Origin: Actinacidiphila fildesensis
GTDB lineage: Bacteria > Actinomycetota > Actinomycetes > Streptomycetales > Streptomycetaceae
Assembly (NCBI RefSeq): GCF_042652185.1
Contig: NZ_JBHSIX010000011.1
DNA length: 64,000 bases
Direction: 5' to 3' (one strand)
Made by a program: the position numbers and the translations under genes. The notes under the pieces were generated by a model. That model was given only the letters and a program-made list of their open reading frames with translations, was not told the origin of the DNA and did not search any database. Numbering within the stretch: the stretch's first letter is position 1; every line of letters begins with the position of its first letter. Shown piece after piece: positions 8,661-16,168 of this stretch.

Positions 8661-10561
8661 CACGCCACTCCCATGCGGTCGAGGACGGAGGCGAGGACGG
8701 CGACCGCGTCGCCGCCCGCGAAGACGAACTCGTCGACTCCGGCCCGAAGATACGTTTCACGCTGCTCGCCAGGGCGGCCCGCGAGGAACACCCGCAGTGC
8801 GCCGGCCGAGACCAGGGCGGCCGCCGTGTCCACGGCCTGCTCGGCGTAGAGCTTGTCGCTGGAGCACAGACAGGCCACGGTGGCGCCGCTGCGCGCGAAC
8901 GCCTCGGCGACCGACGCCGCGTCGACCGTCACCGGGTCCTGGACGGTCTCGATGCCGCCCGCCTGGAAGAGGTTGGCGGCGAAGCTCGCGCGGGCGGTGT
9001 GCGCCGCGGCCGGGCCCAGCGCGGCCAGGAAGGCCCGCGGCCGGGAACCGGTGGCGGCCAGATGGGCGTCGGAGCGGGCCCGCAGCGCCTCGAAGGCGTC
9101 GTCGCGCCGGACCGTCGGCAGTCCGCCGCCGTCCCCTTCGGCGACCCCGGCCGGATCGGGCGCGGCCTCGCGCTCCACCGACTGCTCGGACAGATTCGGG
9201 AACTCGCTGACACCCGTGATCGGCTCGCGGCGGTGCGCGAGGTCCGCGGACCGCTGCTCCCAGGTGCCCGACAGGCGTTCGGCGACCAGACCGGACCGCA
9301 GCGCCGCCGCCTGGCCCCCGGCACGTTCGATCTCCTGGAACCAGGACCACGCGGCATGCGCCAGCTCGTCCGTCAGCTGCTCCACGTACCAGGAGCCGCC
9401 CGCCGGGTCGATGACCCGGGCCAGGTGCGACTCCTCCATCAGGATCGACGAGGTGTTGCGGGCGATCCGCCGGGCGAAGTCGTCCGGCAGGCCGAGCGCG
9501 TCGTCGAAGGGCAGCACGGTGACGGTGTCGGCGCCGCCCACACCGGCCGCCACACAGGCGACGGTGGTGCGCAGCATGTTCACCCACGGGTCGCGCCGGG
9601 TCATCATCACCGGCGAGGTCACCGCGTGCTGGCGCTGCGCCCCCGCGGTGGAGGCCGCCCCGCTGGCCTGGGCCACCCGGGCCCACAGCCGCCGCGCGGC
9701 GCGCAGCTTGGCGATGGTCAGGAACTGGTCGGCGGTCGCCGCGTAACGGAATTCCAGCTGGGCGCAGGCCGCGTCGACGGTCAGTCCCGCGGCGGTCAGC
9801 GCCCGCAGATAGGCGACGCCGGTGGCGATGGAACAGCCCAGTTCCTGCGCGGCCGAGGCACCGGCCCCGTGGTAGGGCAGCGCGTCCACCGTCAGGGCCC
9901 GCAGTCCGGGGTACTCACGGTCGCACCGGGCGGCGAGCGCGGCGGCGGCCGCCGACTGCGCGTCGAGGGCGGAGTGCTGTCCGGTACGGGCCGCCAGCCC
10001 CAGCGGGTCCGCGCCGAGGTTGCCGAGCGCCGAGTGCGCGGGCACCCCGCGCGTCCCGTAGAGGCGCAGCAACTCCGCGGCGGCGGCCTCGAACTCGGGG
10101 CCGGCGTCCAGAACGACCGGCGCCAGGTCGAGATAGACGCCCTCGAGGGCCGCCGGGATCCCGGACACCGGCATGCCGGTGCCGCCGACCAGCAGCCACA
10201 GTGAGGTGACGCCGTTCTCCAGGTCCGCGAGCACCGCCTCGTTGGTGCGCTTCGGATCGGGCCGGGCATGCCGCTGGCGCACGTCCCACCCGGTGCCCGC
10301 GGTGCCCTCCGGCCGTCCGGCGCGGGTGAACGGCGGGAAGCCGGGATAGCCGGGATCCGCGGCGCTGTCCTGCGCGGTGTACAGCGGACGGGTGGCGATG
10401 CCGTCCTGGAGCATGGTGGACAGCGTTTCCTCGGCCGGGGTACCCGGGACCGCTGTACCCGCTTTGGTGAGAACGCCTTCGACAAGGCGTTGCCACTGCT
10501 CGCGGGAAGCGTCGGGGAACTCGTCGGCCAAGGGGAGTCCGGGATCAGGCAGGACCGTCAT
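8660..10561 (-). CDS. mutA: methylmalonyl-CoA mutase small subunit
   Basis: 633 residues homologous along the length to MutB but degenerate. The C-terminal cobalamin-like domain lacks DxHxxG, as in known MutA subunits that are structural rather than catalytic. It is the first gene of the minus-strand mutA-mutB-meaB operon. No Shine-Dalgarno is visible; instead TAGCCT lies 6 nt before the ATG, suggesting a leaderless message. Confidence 0.95.
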   Translation of the reverse strand: MTVLPDPGLPLADEFPDASREQWQRLVEGVLTKAGTAVPGTPAEETLSTMLQDGIATRPLYTAQDSAADPGYPGFPPFTRAGRPEGTAGTGWDVRQRHARPDPKRTNEAVLADLENGVTSLWLLVGGTGMPVSGIPAALEGVYLDLAPVVLDAGPEFEAAAAELLRLYGTRGVPAHSALGNLGADPLGLAARTGQHSALDAQSAAAAALAARCDREYPGLRALTVDALPYHGAGASAAQELGCSIATGVAYLRALTAAGLTVDAACAQLEFRYAATADQFLTIAKLRAARRLWARVAQASGAASTAGAQRQHAVTSPVMMTRRDPWVNMLRTTVACVAAGVGGADTVTVLPFDDALGLPDDFARRIARNTSSILMEESHLARVIDPAGGSWYVEQLTDELAHAAWSWFQEIERAGGQAAALRSGLVAERLSGTWEQRSADLAHRREPITGVSEFPNLSEQSVEREAAPDPAGVAEGDGGGLPTVRRDDAFEALRARSDAHLAATGSRPRAFLAALGPAAAHTARASFAANLFQAGGIETVQDPVTVDAASVAEAFARSGATVACLCSSDKLYAEQAVDTAAALVSAGALRVFLAGRPGEQRETYLRAGVDEFVFAGGDAVAVLASVLDRMGVA

Positions 10562-10567
10562 GAGGAA

Positions 10568-10573
10568 AGGCTA
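10568..10573 (-). promoter_or_regulatory. putative -10 box of a leaderless mutA promoter
   Basis: TAGCCT (TANNNT) sits 6 nt upstream of the mutA ATG in the absence of a ribosome-binding site. The -35 region is not close to consensus. The remaining ~210 bp up to 10786 shows no gene I can recognise. Confidence 0.4.
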
Positions 10574-10786
10574 GGGCAGCCGCTAAAGGCAGGGCAGGCC
10601 CACGACTGTGACCTTGCCCTCCTTGTCCGTCCCCACCGTCCTGAACTGGGGCTTTTGGGCCTTCGGCGGGTGGCTGCCGCGGACGGTCAGGGGGCCCGGA
10701 CGGGTGTGGCCCAGGGGGTGGGTGGGGAGCCCGCGCCGGCCCGGACGACACTGACCGGCGCCCGATTCATCCGCGAGCGGGCCGGA

Positions 10787-10987
10787 TCAGGCCTCGATCG
10801 GGGAGGCGGCGTCCAGTACGGAGGCCGGCGCGGCCTGGAGGTTCGCGGAGGCGCCGCGCCGGAAGGCCCGCTCGTAGGCCTCGTAGGCCTCGTCGCCGAT
10901 GCCGGCGCGCGCCGTCCGTTCGCACTCCTCCCGGATCGGGCCCAACTCCGGCGTTCCGCGCTGGGGATGTCCGACGGTGCGCCAGAA
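10787..10987 (-). pseudogene. C-terminal remnant of an AfsR/LuxR-type ATPase regulator
   Basis: The last 66 codons before the TGA read like the conserved tail of large Streptomyces NTPase/TPR regulators: FWRTVGHPQRGTPELGPIRE, then a CERTARAGIGDEAYEAYERA helix and an AFRRGA segment, resembling the usual ARQALGDxxFxxAxxxGAALxxDEA tail. Upstream of ~10987 the similarity ends abruptly, and no regulator body is present. On the other strand a P450 remnant begins 16 bp away. Non-functional; the identification is from the family pattern and is not certain. Confidence 0.55.
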
Positions 10988-11003
10988 GGCCTGCCCGACG
11001 CCG

Positions 11004-11321
11004 AAGACGGAGCTCGGTGACGTCACCGTCCGGGCGGGTGAGGGTGTGCTCGTCCCACTGGCCGCGGCCAACCGCGACGAACGGGCCTTCCCCGAACCGG
11101 ACCGGCTCGACGTGGGGCGTCCCGGCCGCCGGCATCTGGCCTTCGGCTTCGGCGTCCACCAGTGCCTGGGACAGCCGCTGGCCCGCCTGGAACTCCAGAT
11201 CGCCCTCACCGGCATCGTACGGAGACTTCCGGGACTGCGGATCGGCGTTCCCGCCGGGGAGCTGTCGTTCCGCCACATCATGGCGGTGTTCGGACTCTTC
11301 CACCTGCCCGTCGTCTGGTGA
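11004..11321 (+). pseudogene. cytochrome P450, C-terminal third only
   Basis: From codon 11004 the frame reads a typical P450 end: VTVRAGEGVLVPLAAANRDE, the PERF-like AFPEPDRLDVGR, then the heme loop FGFGVHQCLGQPLARLEL with the proximal Cys, and the terminal FRHIMAVFGLFHLPVVW. The first ~290 residues (I-helix, ExxR) are absent and no start codon with a ribosome site exists. The intact ferredoxin gene follows, as in bacterial P450-ferredoxin operons. Confidence 0.85.
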
Positions 11322-11384
11322 GCCCGGCCCCCGCCGTGAACCAGCCGTCCCTCCCCCCATCACGACATCGTGAAGGAGTACCCC

Positions 11385-11579
11385 GTGCGCGTCACCGTCG
11401 ACCGCGCCCTGTGCTGCAGCTCGGGCCTCTGCGTCCTGACCGCCCCCGACGTCTTCGACCAGGCGGACGACGACGGCCGGGTGGTTCTTCTGCTGGCCGG
11501 CCCACCCGAGAGCGAGGGATCCGCTGTCGAGGAAGCGGTCGCGTGCTGCCCGGCGGGGGCCATCGGCGTCACGGACTGA
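11385..11579 (+). CDS. [3Fe-4S]-type ferredoxin
   Basis: 64 residues, GTG start at 11385 with GAAGGAG six bases upstream. Cluster ligands are in the pattern CCSSGLC near residue 10-16 and the C-terminal CCPAGAI, as in small Streptomyces ferredoxins that donate electrons to P450s; the position of the second ligand as Ser fits a 3Fe-4S cluster. Its partner P450 immediately upstream is truncated, so this ferredoxin is probably an orphan or serves other P450s. Confidence 0.9.
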   Translation: MRVTVDRALCCSSGLCVLTAPDVFDQADDDGRVVLLLAGPPESEGSAVEEAVACCPAGAIGVTD

Positions 11580-11845
11580 CGCCGCCGGCGGCCCGCCGGG
11601 GGAGGCCGGTCAGTGGGACCACTGCCTCCGCTTCGCGCAGATGCACTTGGTGCGGTGACACCGCGGGCAGACCACGCGCACGACGGCGCTCATCGACAGG
11701 CGGGAAGAATCCACGGCACACTCCCGGGTCTCGTGGGTGACAATGGTCGCTCGTCGCGTACCCCCCTCCTGGGGAGATCACGCCCTGCTTCCTCGGCGCC
11801 CCGCTCGATGCCCGCTCGGGGGAACACCGTTGAAGGAGAACGCAG
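11580..11845. other. intergenic region with one tiny Cys-rich minus-strand ORF
   Basis: No convincing gene. On the minus strand 11693-11610 encodes a 27-residue peptide with a zinc-ribbon-like CPRCHRTKCIC core but no ribosome-binding site; it may be chance or a relic. Confidence 0.3.
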
Positions 11846-12028
11846 TTGGCGCGGAGCGCAGCCGATGCGGTACCTGTGTCCGTGCGCGGCGTCCCGCCGT
11901 CGCCGGTCCGCGGATCGTGTCGTCCGCCCCGGGTTCATGATCCGGATGCGATATTGAGCCGGTCCTTCACGCCGGCTCGGAGCGCGGCGGCCCCGTCCGG
12001 CGCTCCAGAACCCGAGGAATGCCGATGA
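11846..12028 (+). CDS. possible 60-residue ORF translationally coupled to the next gene
   Basis: A TTG start at 11846 follows a good GAAGGAG ribosome site by about 7 nt. The frame ends in a TGA that overlaps the next ATG as ATGA (12025-12028), the coupling arrangement seen for real genes in this window. The product is Pro/Arg/Ala-rich with no recognisable domain. It may be a small protein or a translated leader; composition alone does not prove coding. Confidence 0.3.
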   Translation: MARSAADAVPVSVRGVPPSPVRGSCRPPRVHDPDAILSRSFTPARSAAAPSGAPEPEECR

Positions 12029-12621
12029 CGCCGTCCGCCGAACCCCTCGCGCTGCTCTCCCGCTCCCTGGACCAGGCCGGCGCGCTCGTCGCCTCGGTCA
12101 CCGATGACCAGCTGCCGCTGCCGACCCCTTGCCGCGCCTGGACCGTCGCCGCATTGGTCGATCACCTCATCGACGATCTGGAGCAGTTCACGAAACGGGC
12201 CGGCGGCGGTACTCCCACGGCGGGCGAGTCGGGGCAGGGCACGGGCAGCGGGCGGGCCGAGGCCTTCTCCGACGGCTCCGCGGCGCTCCTCGGGACCTGG
12301 GCGCGGGCCGGCGATCTCACCGGCACGATCGAGCTCCCCGGCATGGGCGAGGTACCCGCCAGGTTTCCCGTCGACCAGCAGATCACCGAGTTCGCCGTCC
12401 ACGCATGGGACCTGGCGAAGGCGCTGGGCCGGCCGGTCACCCTCGACCCCGAGGTGGGCGAGGCGGCACTCGGCTGGGCCCGGGGCGCGCTGCGCCCGGA
12501 GTTCCGGGGCGAGGAAGGCGGCCCCGAGGCCTTCGGCCCGGAGGTGACCGCCCGCCCGGACGCCCCGGTGTACGACCGCCTCGCGGCGTTCTTCGGCCGT
12601 GATCCCCAGCAGCGGGGCTGA
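12025..12621 (+). CDS. TIGR03086/DinB-like metal-binding protein (mycothiol-dependent maleylpyruvate isomerase fold)
   Basis: 198 residues. ATG 12025 is preferred over ATG 12019 because GAGGA at 12013 gives normal spacing only for the former. The four-helix N-terminal domain shows DHLIDDLEQF and later EFAVHAWDLAKALG, whose His residues match the metal triad of the MDMPI_N/TIGR03086 family. Relatives are mycothiol-dependent enzymes or uncharacterised metal proteins. It lies 128 nt upstream of an ECF41 sigma factor and may belong to its regulon. Confidence 0.8.
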   Translation: MTPSAEPLALLSRSLDQAGALVASVTDDQLPLPTPCRAWTVAALVDHLIDDLEQFTKRAGGGTPTAGESGQGTGSGRAEAFSDGSAALLGTWARAGDLTGTIELPGMGEVPARFPVDQQITEFAVHAWDLAKALGRPVTLDPEVGEAALGWARGALRPEFRGEEGGPEAFGPEVTARPDAPVYDRLAAFFGRDPQQRG

Positions 12622-12748
12622 TGCACCGGCCCACCGGGTGTGGGACTTGCCGGCGCCGCGATGAGACGTGGACCACAATCCCGGTGCGGATGTCACACTC
12701 CGGCCATCCGTACCGCTCTCAGGTCGCACCAGCGACAGGAGGCCCACG

Positions 12749-13690
12749 ATGTCCGACACCCCGCCCGCCGACCGTGCCCGCGAAACGGCGGCGGACGATG
12801 CCACGGGGGTGTTCGTCGGCCACCGTGAGCTGCTGTTCTCGATCGTCTACGACATGCTCGGCAGCGTCGCCGACACCGAGGACGTCCTGCAGGAGACCTG
12901 GCTGGCGTGGACGTCCAGAGTCGGAGCGCCCGGCGCGGAGCCGATCCTCGTCCCGCGCCCGTATCTGGTGCGGATCGCGGTGAACAAGGCGCTCGCGCGC
13001 CAGGCCGTGATCAGCCGGCGGCGTGAGACGTACATCGGCCCGTGGCTCCCCGAGCCGCTGATCACGCCACTCACCGACGCGACGGCCACCGGTGACGGCG
13101 CTGATGTGGCCGAACGCACCGAGTCGGTGTCGATGGCGCTGCTGGTCGTCCTGGAGACCCTGACCCCGCTGGAACGCGCGGTGTTCGTCCTGCACGAGCT
13201 GTTCGGCTACGCCCACACCGAGACCGCGGACATCCTCGACCGCAGTCCCGCGGCGGTCCGCCAGCTCGCGCACCGTGCCCGTGAACACGTGCACGCCCGG
13301 CGTCCCCGCTACCGGGCCGACCCGCGGCTGCGGCAGCAGGTGACCGAGCGGTTCGCCGCGGCGGTGTCCGGCGGTGACCTGCGGGCCCTGCTCGAACTGC
13401 TGGCGCCCGATGTGACGCTGTGGGCCGACGGCGGAGGCAAGGCCACGGCCGCGGGACTGCGGCCGGTCCACGGCCGCGACACGGTGGCCAAGCTGCTGTC
13501 CACCCGCGCCGGCAGCGTCGGACGCGGCCTGGACATCCGCTACGAGTGGATCAACGGGGACCCGTCGGCGGTGCTGTTCCGCGCCGGATCGCCCTTCGCG
13601 GTGCTGGTCGTCGAACTGGTCCCGGACAGTGCTCAGGTGCAGGGCATCTACTTCGTGACCAATCCCGACAAGCTCTCCCGCATCGGCTGA
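12749..13690 (+). CDS. sigJ: ECF41-family RNA polymerase sigma factor (SigJ-like)
   Basis: 313 residues with ACAGGAGG before ATG 12749. Region 2 (LLFSIVYDMLGSVADTEDVLQETWLAW) and region 4 (LTPLERAVFVLHELFGY, ETADILDRSPAAVRQLAHRA) flank a linker. The C-terminal ~110 residues form the SnoaL-like domain diagnostic of ECF41, with WADGGGK and the terminal NPDKL motif. In ECF41 factors this domain acts as a fused regulator instead of an anti-sigma factor (established). The usual target is an adjacent COE-type gene; here only the upstream metal protein is adjacent. Confidence 0.92.
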   Translation: MSDTPPADRARETAADDATGVFVGHRELLFSIVYDMLGSVADTEDVLQETWLAWTSRVGAPGAEPILVPRPYLVRIAVNKALARQAVISRRRETYIGPWLPEPLITPLTDATATGDGADVAERTESVSMALLVVLETLTPLERAVFVLHELFGYAHTETADILDRSPAAVRQLAHRAREHVHARRPRYRADPRLRQQVTERFAAAVSGGDLRALLELLAPDVTLWADGGGKATAAGLRPVHGRDTVAKLLSTRAGSVGRGLDIRYEWINGDPSAVLFRAGSPFAVLVVELVPDSAQVQGIYFVTNPDKLSRIG

Positions 13691-13713
13691 CCGCGGGGGC
13701 GTACGGCGTGGGC

Positions 13714-13767
13714 GAACACCACAGTGAACACCGCAGTGAACACTGCAGCGAACACCAAAGCGAACAC
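13714..13767 (+). repeat. 12-bp tandem repeat, GAACAC core x5
   Basis: GAACAC occurs at 13714, 13726, 13738, 13750 and 13762, exactly every 12 bp, with units of the form cgcagtgaacac. It lies between the sigma factor stop and the acetyltransferase promoter, outside coding sequence. Confidence 0.9.
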
Positions 13768-13821
13768 CGCGCCGTGCGCCCGGCCCGACGGTGCGTCAGC
13801 CCCGTTCACTAGAGTGGCGGA

Positions 13822-14736
13822 GTGACGGAATTCAGTGTTCTTGTCGATACATCTACCTGGCAGCCGGGCTTCGAACGACGGCTCCGCGCCGCGTACGGTG
13901 CCGTGGGGTATCCCGAGGAGGCGGCGGAGTTCAGCCTCGGACGGCTGCGCGACGGCATCGCCGAGTGGACCGTCGCCGAGATCCTCTCGGCCGGTACCGG
14001 AGTGGGCTTCGTCGCGGTGACGATGGAAGCGGACACCCCCACCGGCCGCATCGGCGACCTCTGGGTCGACGCGGCCCACGCCGGGCAGGGCCATGAACGG
14101 GCCGCCAGGACCTGGGCCGAGGGATGGTGCGGGCGGCAGGGCGCGACGCGGGTCGCCGTGCGGCTCGTCGAGCCGGACGTACTCTTCGCCGATTACCCAG
14201 TGCGGGGCCAGCTCAGAATGCGCGTCATCGCCGCCGCGGCGACGCCGTTCGACGGGGTCACCGCCCGGCCGATGACACCGGCCGAGTATCCGGGGTGGCT
14301 GGCGGCCGAGAACGCGGCCTTCGCCGCCGATATCGTCCGGTCCGGTGCCACGACCCCTGACGAGGCCCGCAAGAAGGCCGACAGGGCTTACACGGAACTG
14401 ATCCCCGAAGGCCTGGACACCGAGGACCATTCCATCCTGGTCCTGGAGCACGCGGGAGCCCGGATCGGCACCGGGTGGCTGAAGCACCACCACATGCCGG
14501 GGGTGACCTTCGGCTTCTCGCTGGAGGTCGACGAGGAACACCGCGGCAAGGGGTACGGCAGGGCCGCGATGGCCGTGGGGGAGCGGGCCACCGTCGAGGC
14601 CGGCGACTCCGCCCTGATGTTCAACGTGTTCGGTGGGAACGAGGTGGCGATGAGCCTGTACACCAGCGCGGGCTACCCGGTGGTCGAGGAGACCCGGTCC
14701 ATCGAACTGCCGACGAGGACCGGCTCCCTGCCGTAA
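13822..14736 (+). CDS. GNAT-family N-acetyltransferase, two-domain
   Basis: 304 residues. GTG 13822 lacks a ribosome site but has TAGAGT six bases upstream, so a leaderless message is likely. The C-terminal domain shows the acetyl-CoA loop SLEVDEEHRGKGYGRAAM and the closing NVFGGNEVAMSLYTSAGY of GNAT enzymes; the N-terminal half contains a degenerate GNAT fold (IGDLWVDAAHAGQGHERAA). Substrate unknown; tandem GNATs include antibiotic- and thiol-modifying enzymes. Confidence 0.88.
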   Translation: MTEFSVLVDTSTWQPGFERRLRAAYGAVGYPEEAAEFSLGRLRDGIAEWTVAEILSAGTGVGFVAVTMEADTPTGRIGDLWVDAAHAGQGHERAARTWAEGWCGRQGATRVAVRLVEPDVLFADYPVRGQLRMRVIAAAATPFDGVTARPMTPAEYPGWLAAENAAFAADIVRSGATTPDEARKKADRAYTELIPEGLDTEDHSILVLEHAGARIGTGWLKHHHMPGVTFGFSLEVDEEHRGKGYGRAAMAVGERATVEAGDSALMFNVFGGNEVAMSLYTSAGYPVVEETRSIELPTRTGSLP

Positions 14737-14784
14737 CAGTGACCGGACCGGGACCGGATCGGACCTCTTCCCGGCTCCCTTGCG

Positions 14785-15006
14785 TCAGGCGCAGTAGCGG
14801 ATCAGCCAGTCGTTGTCGGGGTTGCGGCCGAACTGGGGGTCGTTCGGCGGATCCGACGGGCTCTCCTCGACCATCTGCTCCGGCGCTATGCGCTCGGGAA
14901 GCTGCCCGAAGCGGGCGGCCCGCCCCTCGGCCGGGTCTTCGGCGGGACGCTGCCCGTCGAGGCCCTGCCCGTTGGAATGACCCGCTCGTTCATGACGTGC
15001 GTTCAT
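14785..15006 (-). CDS. conserved small hypothetical protein
   Basis: 73 residues, hydrophilic and probably disordered, rich in Glu, Pro, Asp and Arg, ending PDNDWLIRYCA. Coding bias fits the minus strand. No domain recognised. Confidence 0.6.
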   Translation of the reverse strand: MNARHERAGHSNGQGLDGQRPAEDPAEGRAARFGQLPERIAPEQMVEESPSDPPNDPQFGRNPDNDWLIRYCA

Positions 15007-15321
15007 GGCGACCCCGGACTCGGCTCGGCACAGATGGGAACCCTCTGGCTCCCACTCCGCCAACGAACCGCCGGCCCCGGAGATTCCCCGGTCCGCCCCT
15101 TGCTGACCACCGCCGGAGCGCAGCCGGCACAGCGGGTGGTCGCGGTGCGATCGATGCCGATCCGGCGGAGCACGGACCCGACCCCTAGCACTGTTGGGGG
15201 TCAGGACGCAGCTGTTCCGTGAAACAGGTCCGGATCGCGCCGGGTGCCCGTACGGTGACTCGCGTCGACCCTGACCCTGTCGGTACCCCCGCACGATCGT
15301 CCCGTAGCTGAGGGAGCCGTC

Positions 15322-15681
15322 GTGGAAGAGTCCACCCTGCCCGTGTTCTCACCGGATCACACCCGTACCCACGGGGATTGCACCGTGGTGCCGCTTCGCG
15401 GCGAGATCGACCTTCTGACCGCCCCCGACCTCACCCGCTTCCTGGACGACCTGACCGAGGGCGTCCACCCTGACCTGCTCATCGATCTGCGGCAGGTGGA
15501 CTTCCTCGACGGCAGCGGCATAACGACCCTGGTGCGCGCCCGCAGCCGGGCGGTCGCCCGTGACGGCCGGCTCCGACTGCTCTGCACCCACCCGCCGACG
15601 CTGCGGATCCTCCGGCTCCCCGAACTCCGGCTGCACTTCGACCTGCTGGAGCACATGCCGGCCCCCGAACCGGCCCCTTAG
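15322..15681 (+). CDS. STAS-domain anti-sigma factor antagonist
   Basis: 119 residues, GTG start after GAGGGAG. The fold shows PLRGEIDLLTAPDL and the phosphorylation loop DFLDGSGITTLV, where the Ser of DGSG is the residue phosphorylated by an anti-sigma kinase in SpoIIAA/RsbV proteins. It should release a SigB-like sigma factor when unphosphorylated. No kinase or sigma partner is adjacent, so it is an orphan. Confidence 0.9.
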   Translation: MEESTLPVFSPDHTRTHGDCTVVPLRGEIDLLTAPDLTRFLDDLTEGVHPDLLIDLRQVDFLDGSGITTLVRARSRAVARDGRLRLLCTHPPTLRILRLPELRLHFDLLEHMPAPEPAP

Positions 15682-15690
15682 CCCCCCGGT

Positions 15691-15730
15691 CAGGTCCTCT
15701 CAGATCCGCTCAGGTCCGCTCAGGTCCGCG
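15691..15730. repeat. 10-bp tandem repeat (caggtccgct) x4
   Basis: Four consecutive 10-bp units, caggtcctct, cagatccgct, caggtccgct and caggtccgcg. The array runs through the stop codon of the small minus-strand gene at 15720, so unit changes would alter its C-terminus. Confidence 0.8.
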
Positions 15731-15896
15731 GACGCCGCGCCGCGAACAGGCCGATCACGCCGACCAAGGCGGTGGGCGCTCCCAGTAGCGTCCACACCGG
15801 CACGTGGGTGAAGAGGCCGATGGCGTTGCACACCACCCCGAACAAGATCAACGCCTTCCACCGGCCAAGGGGGTCGCGCGTCTGCTGCTGCGTCAT
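15720..15896 (-). CDS. small membrane protein with two predicted helices
   Basis: 58 residues beginning MTQQQTRDPLGRWKALILFG, with two hydrophobic segments (about 15-30 and 35-52) and a basic C-terminal tail (ARRPRT). It is too short for a known enzyme; similar two-helix proteins are common and uncharacterised in Streptomyces. Confidence 0.6.
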   Translation of the reverse strand: MTQQQTRDPLGRWKALILFGVVCNAIGLFTHVPVWTLLGAPTALVGVIGLFAARRPRT

Positions 15897-16168
15897 TTCC
15901 GCTCCTCACTGAAGAGTGCCGCGCTGTCCCTGCGGCATGGGTCGAACGTAGCCACGGCCGCGCGGCCCCGTCGCGGGTTCGTCCGCGCCGCAACTCACGT
16001 CGTGCCAGGTCGGAGTAGGGTCGCCGAGAAAACAGCCGGTCCCCGGTGCGGCCCGCTCCGGGAACACCGGCCGAACAGCCGCTCCGGACGGCAGACTGGG
16101 AACCTCGACGCGGCAGTGGGCCCACAGGATTCACATCGGCCGGTGCGGCGCGGGGAGCGGGGGCGGGG

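Noticed and set aside
6927..8849. A 640-codon plus-strand frame opposite mutB
   Set aside because: Typical high-GC shadow of a strongly coding gene; composition is Val/Gly/Arg-rich without domains.
10600..10786. Short plus-strand peptide containing VLNWGFWAFGGWLP upstream of mutA
   Set aside because: Hydrophobic but without a ribosome site or conserved family; probably chance or degraded sequence.
11610..11693. 27-residue Cys-rich peptide (CPRCHRTKCIC) on the minus strand
   Set aside because: No ribosome-binding site or promoter is visible and the length is too short to separate from chance; mentioned only in the gap description.
13714..13767. Possible CRISPR-like array
   Set aside because: Units are 12 bp and contiguous, without spacers; it is a simple tandem repeat. 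No CRISPR array was found near Cas3 either.
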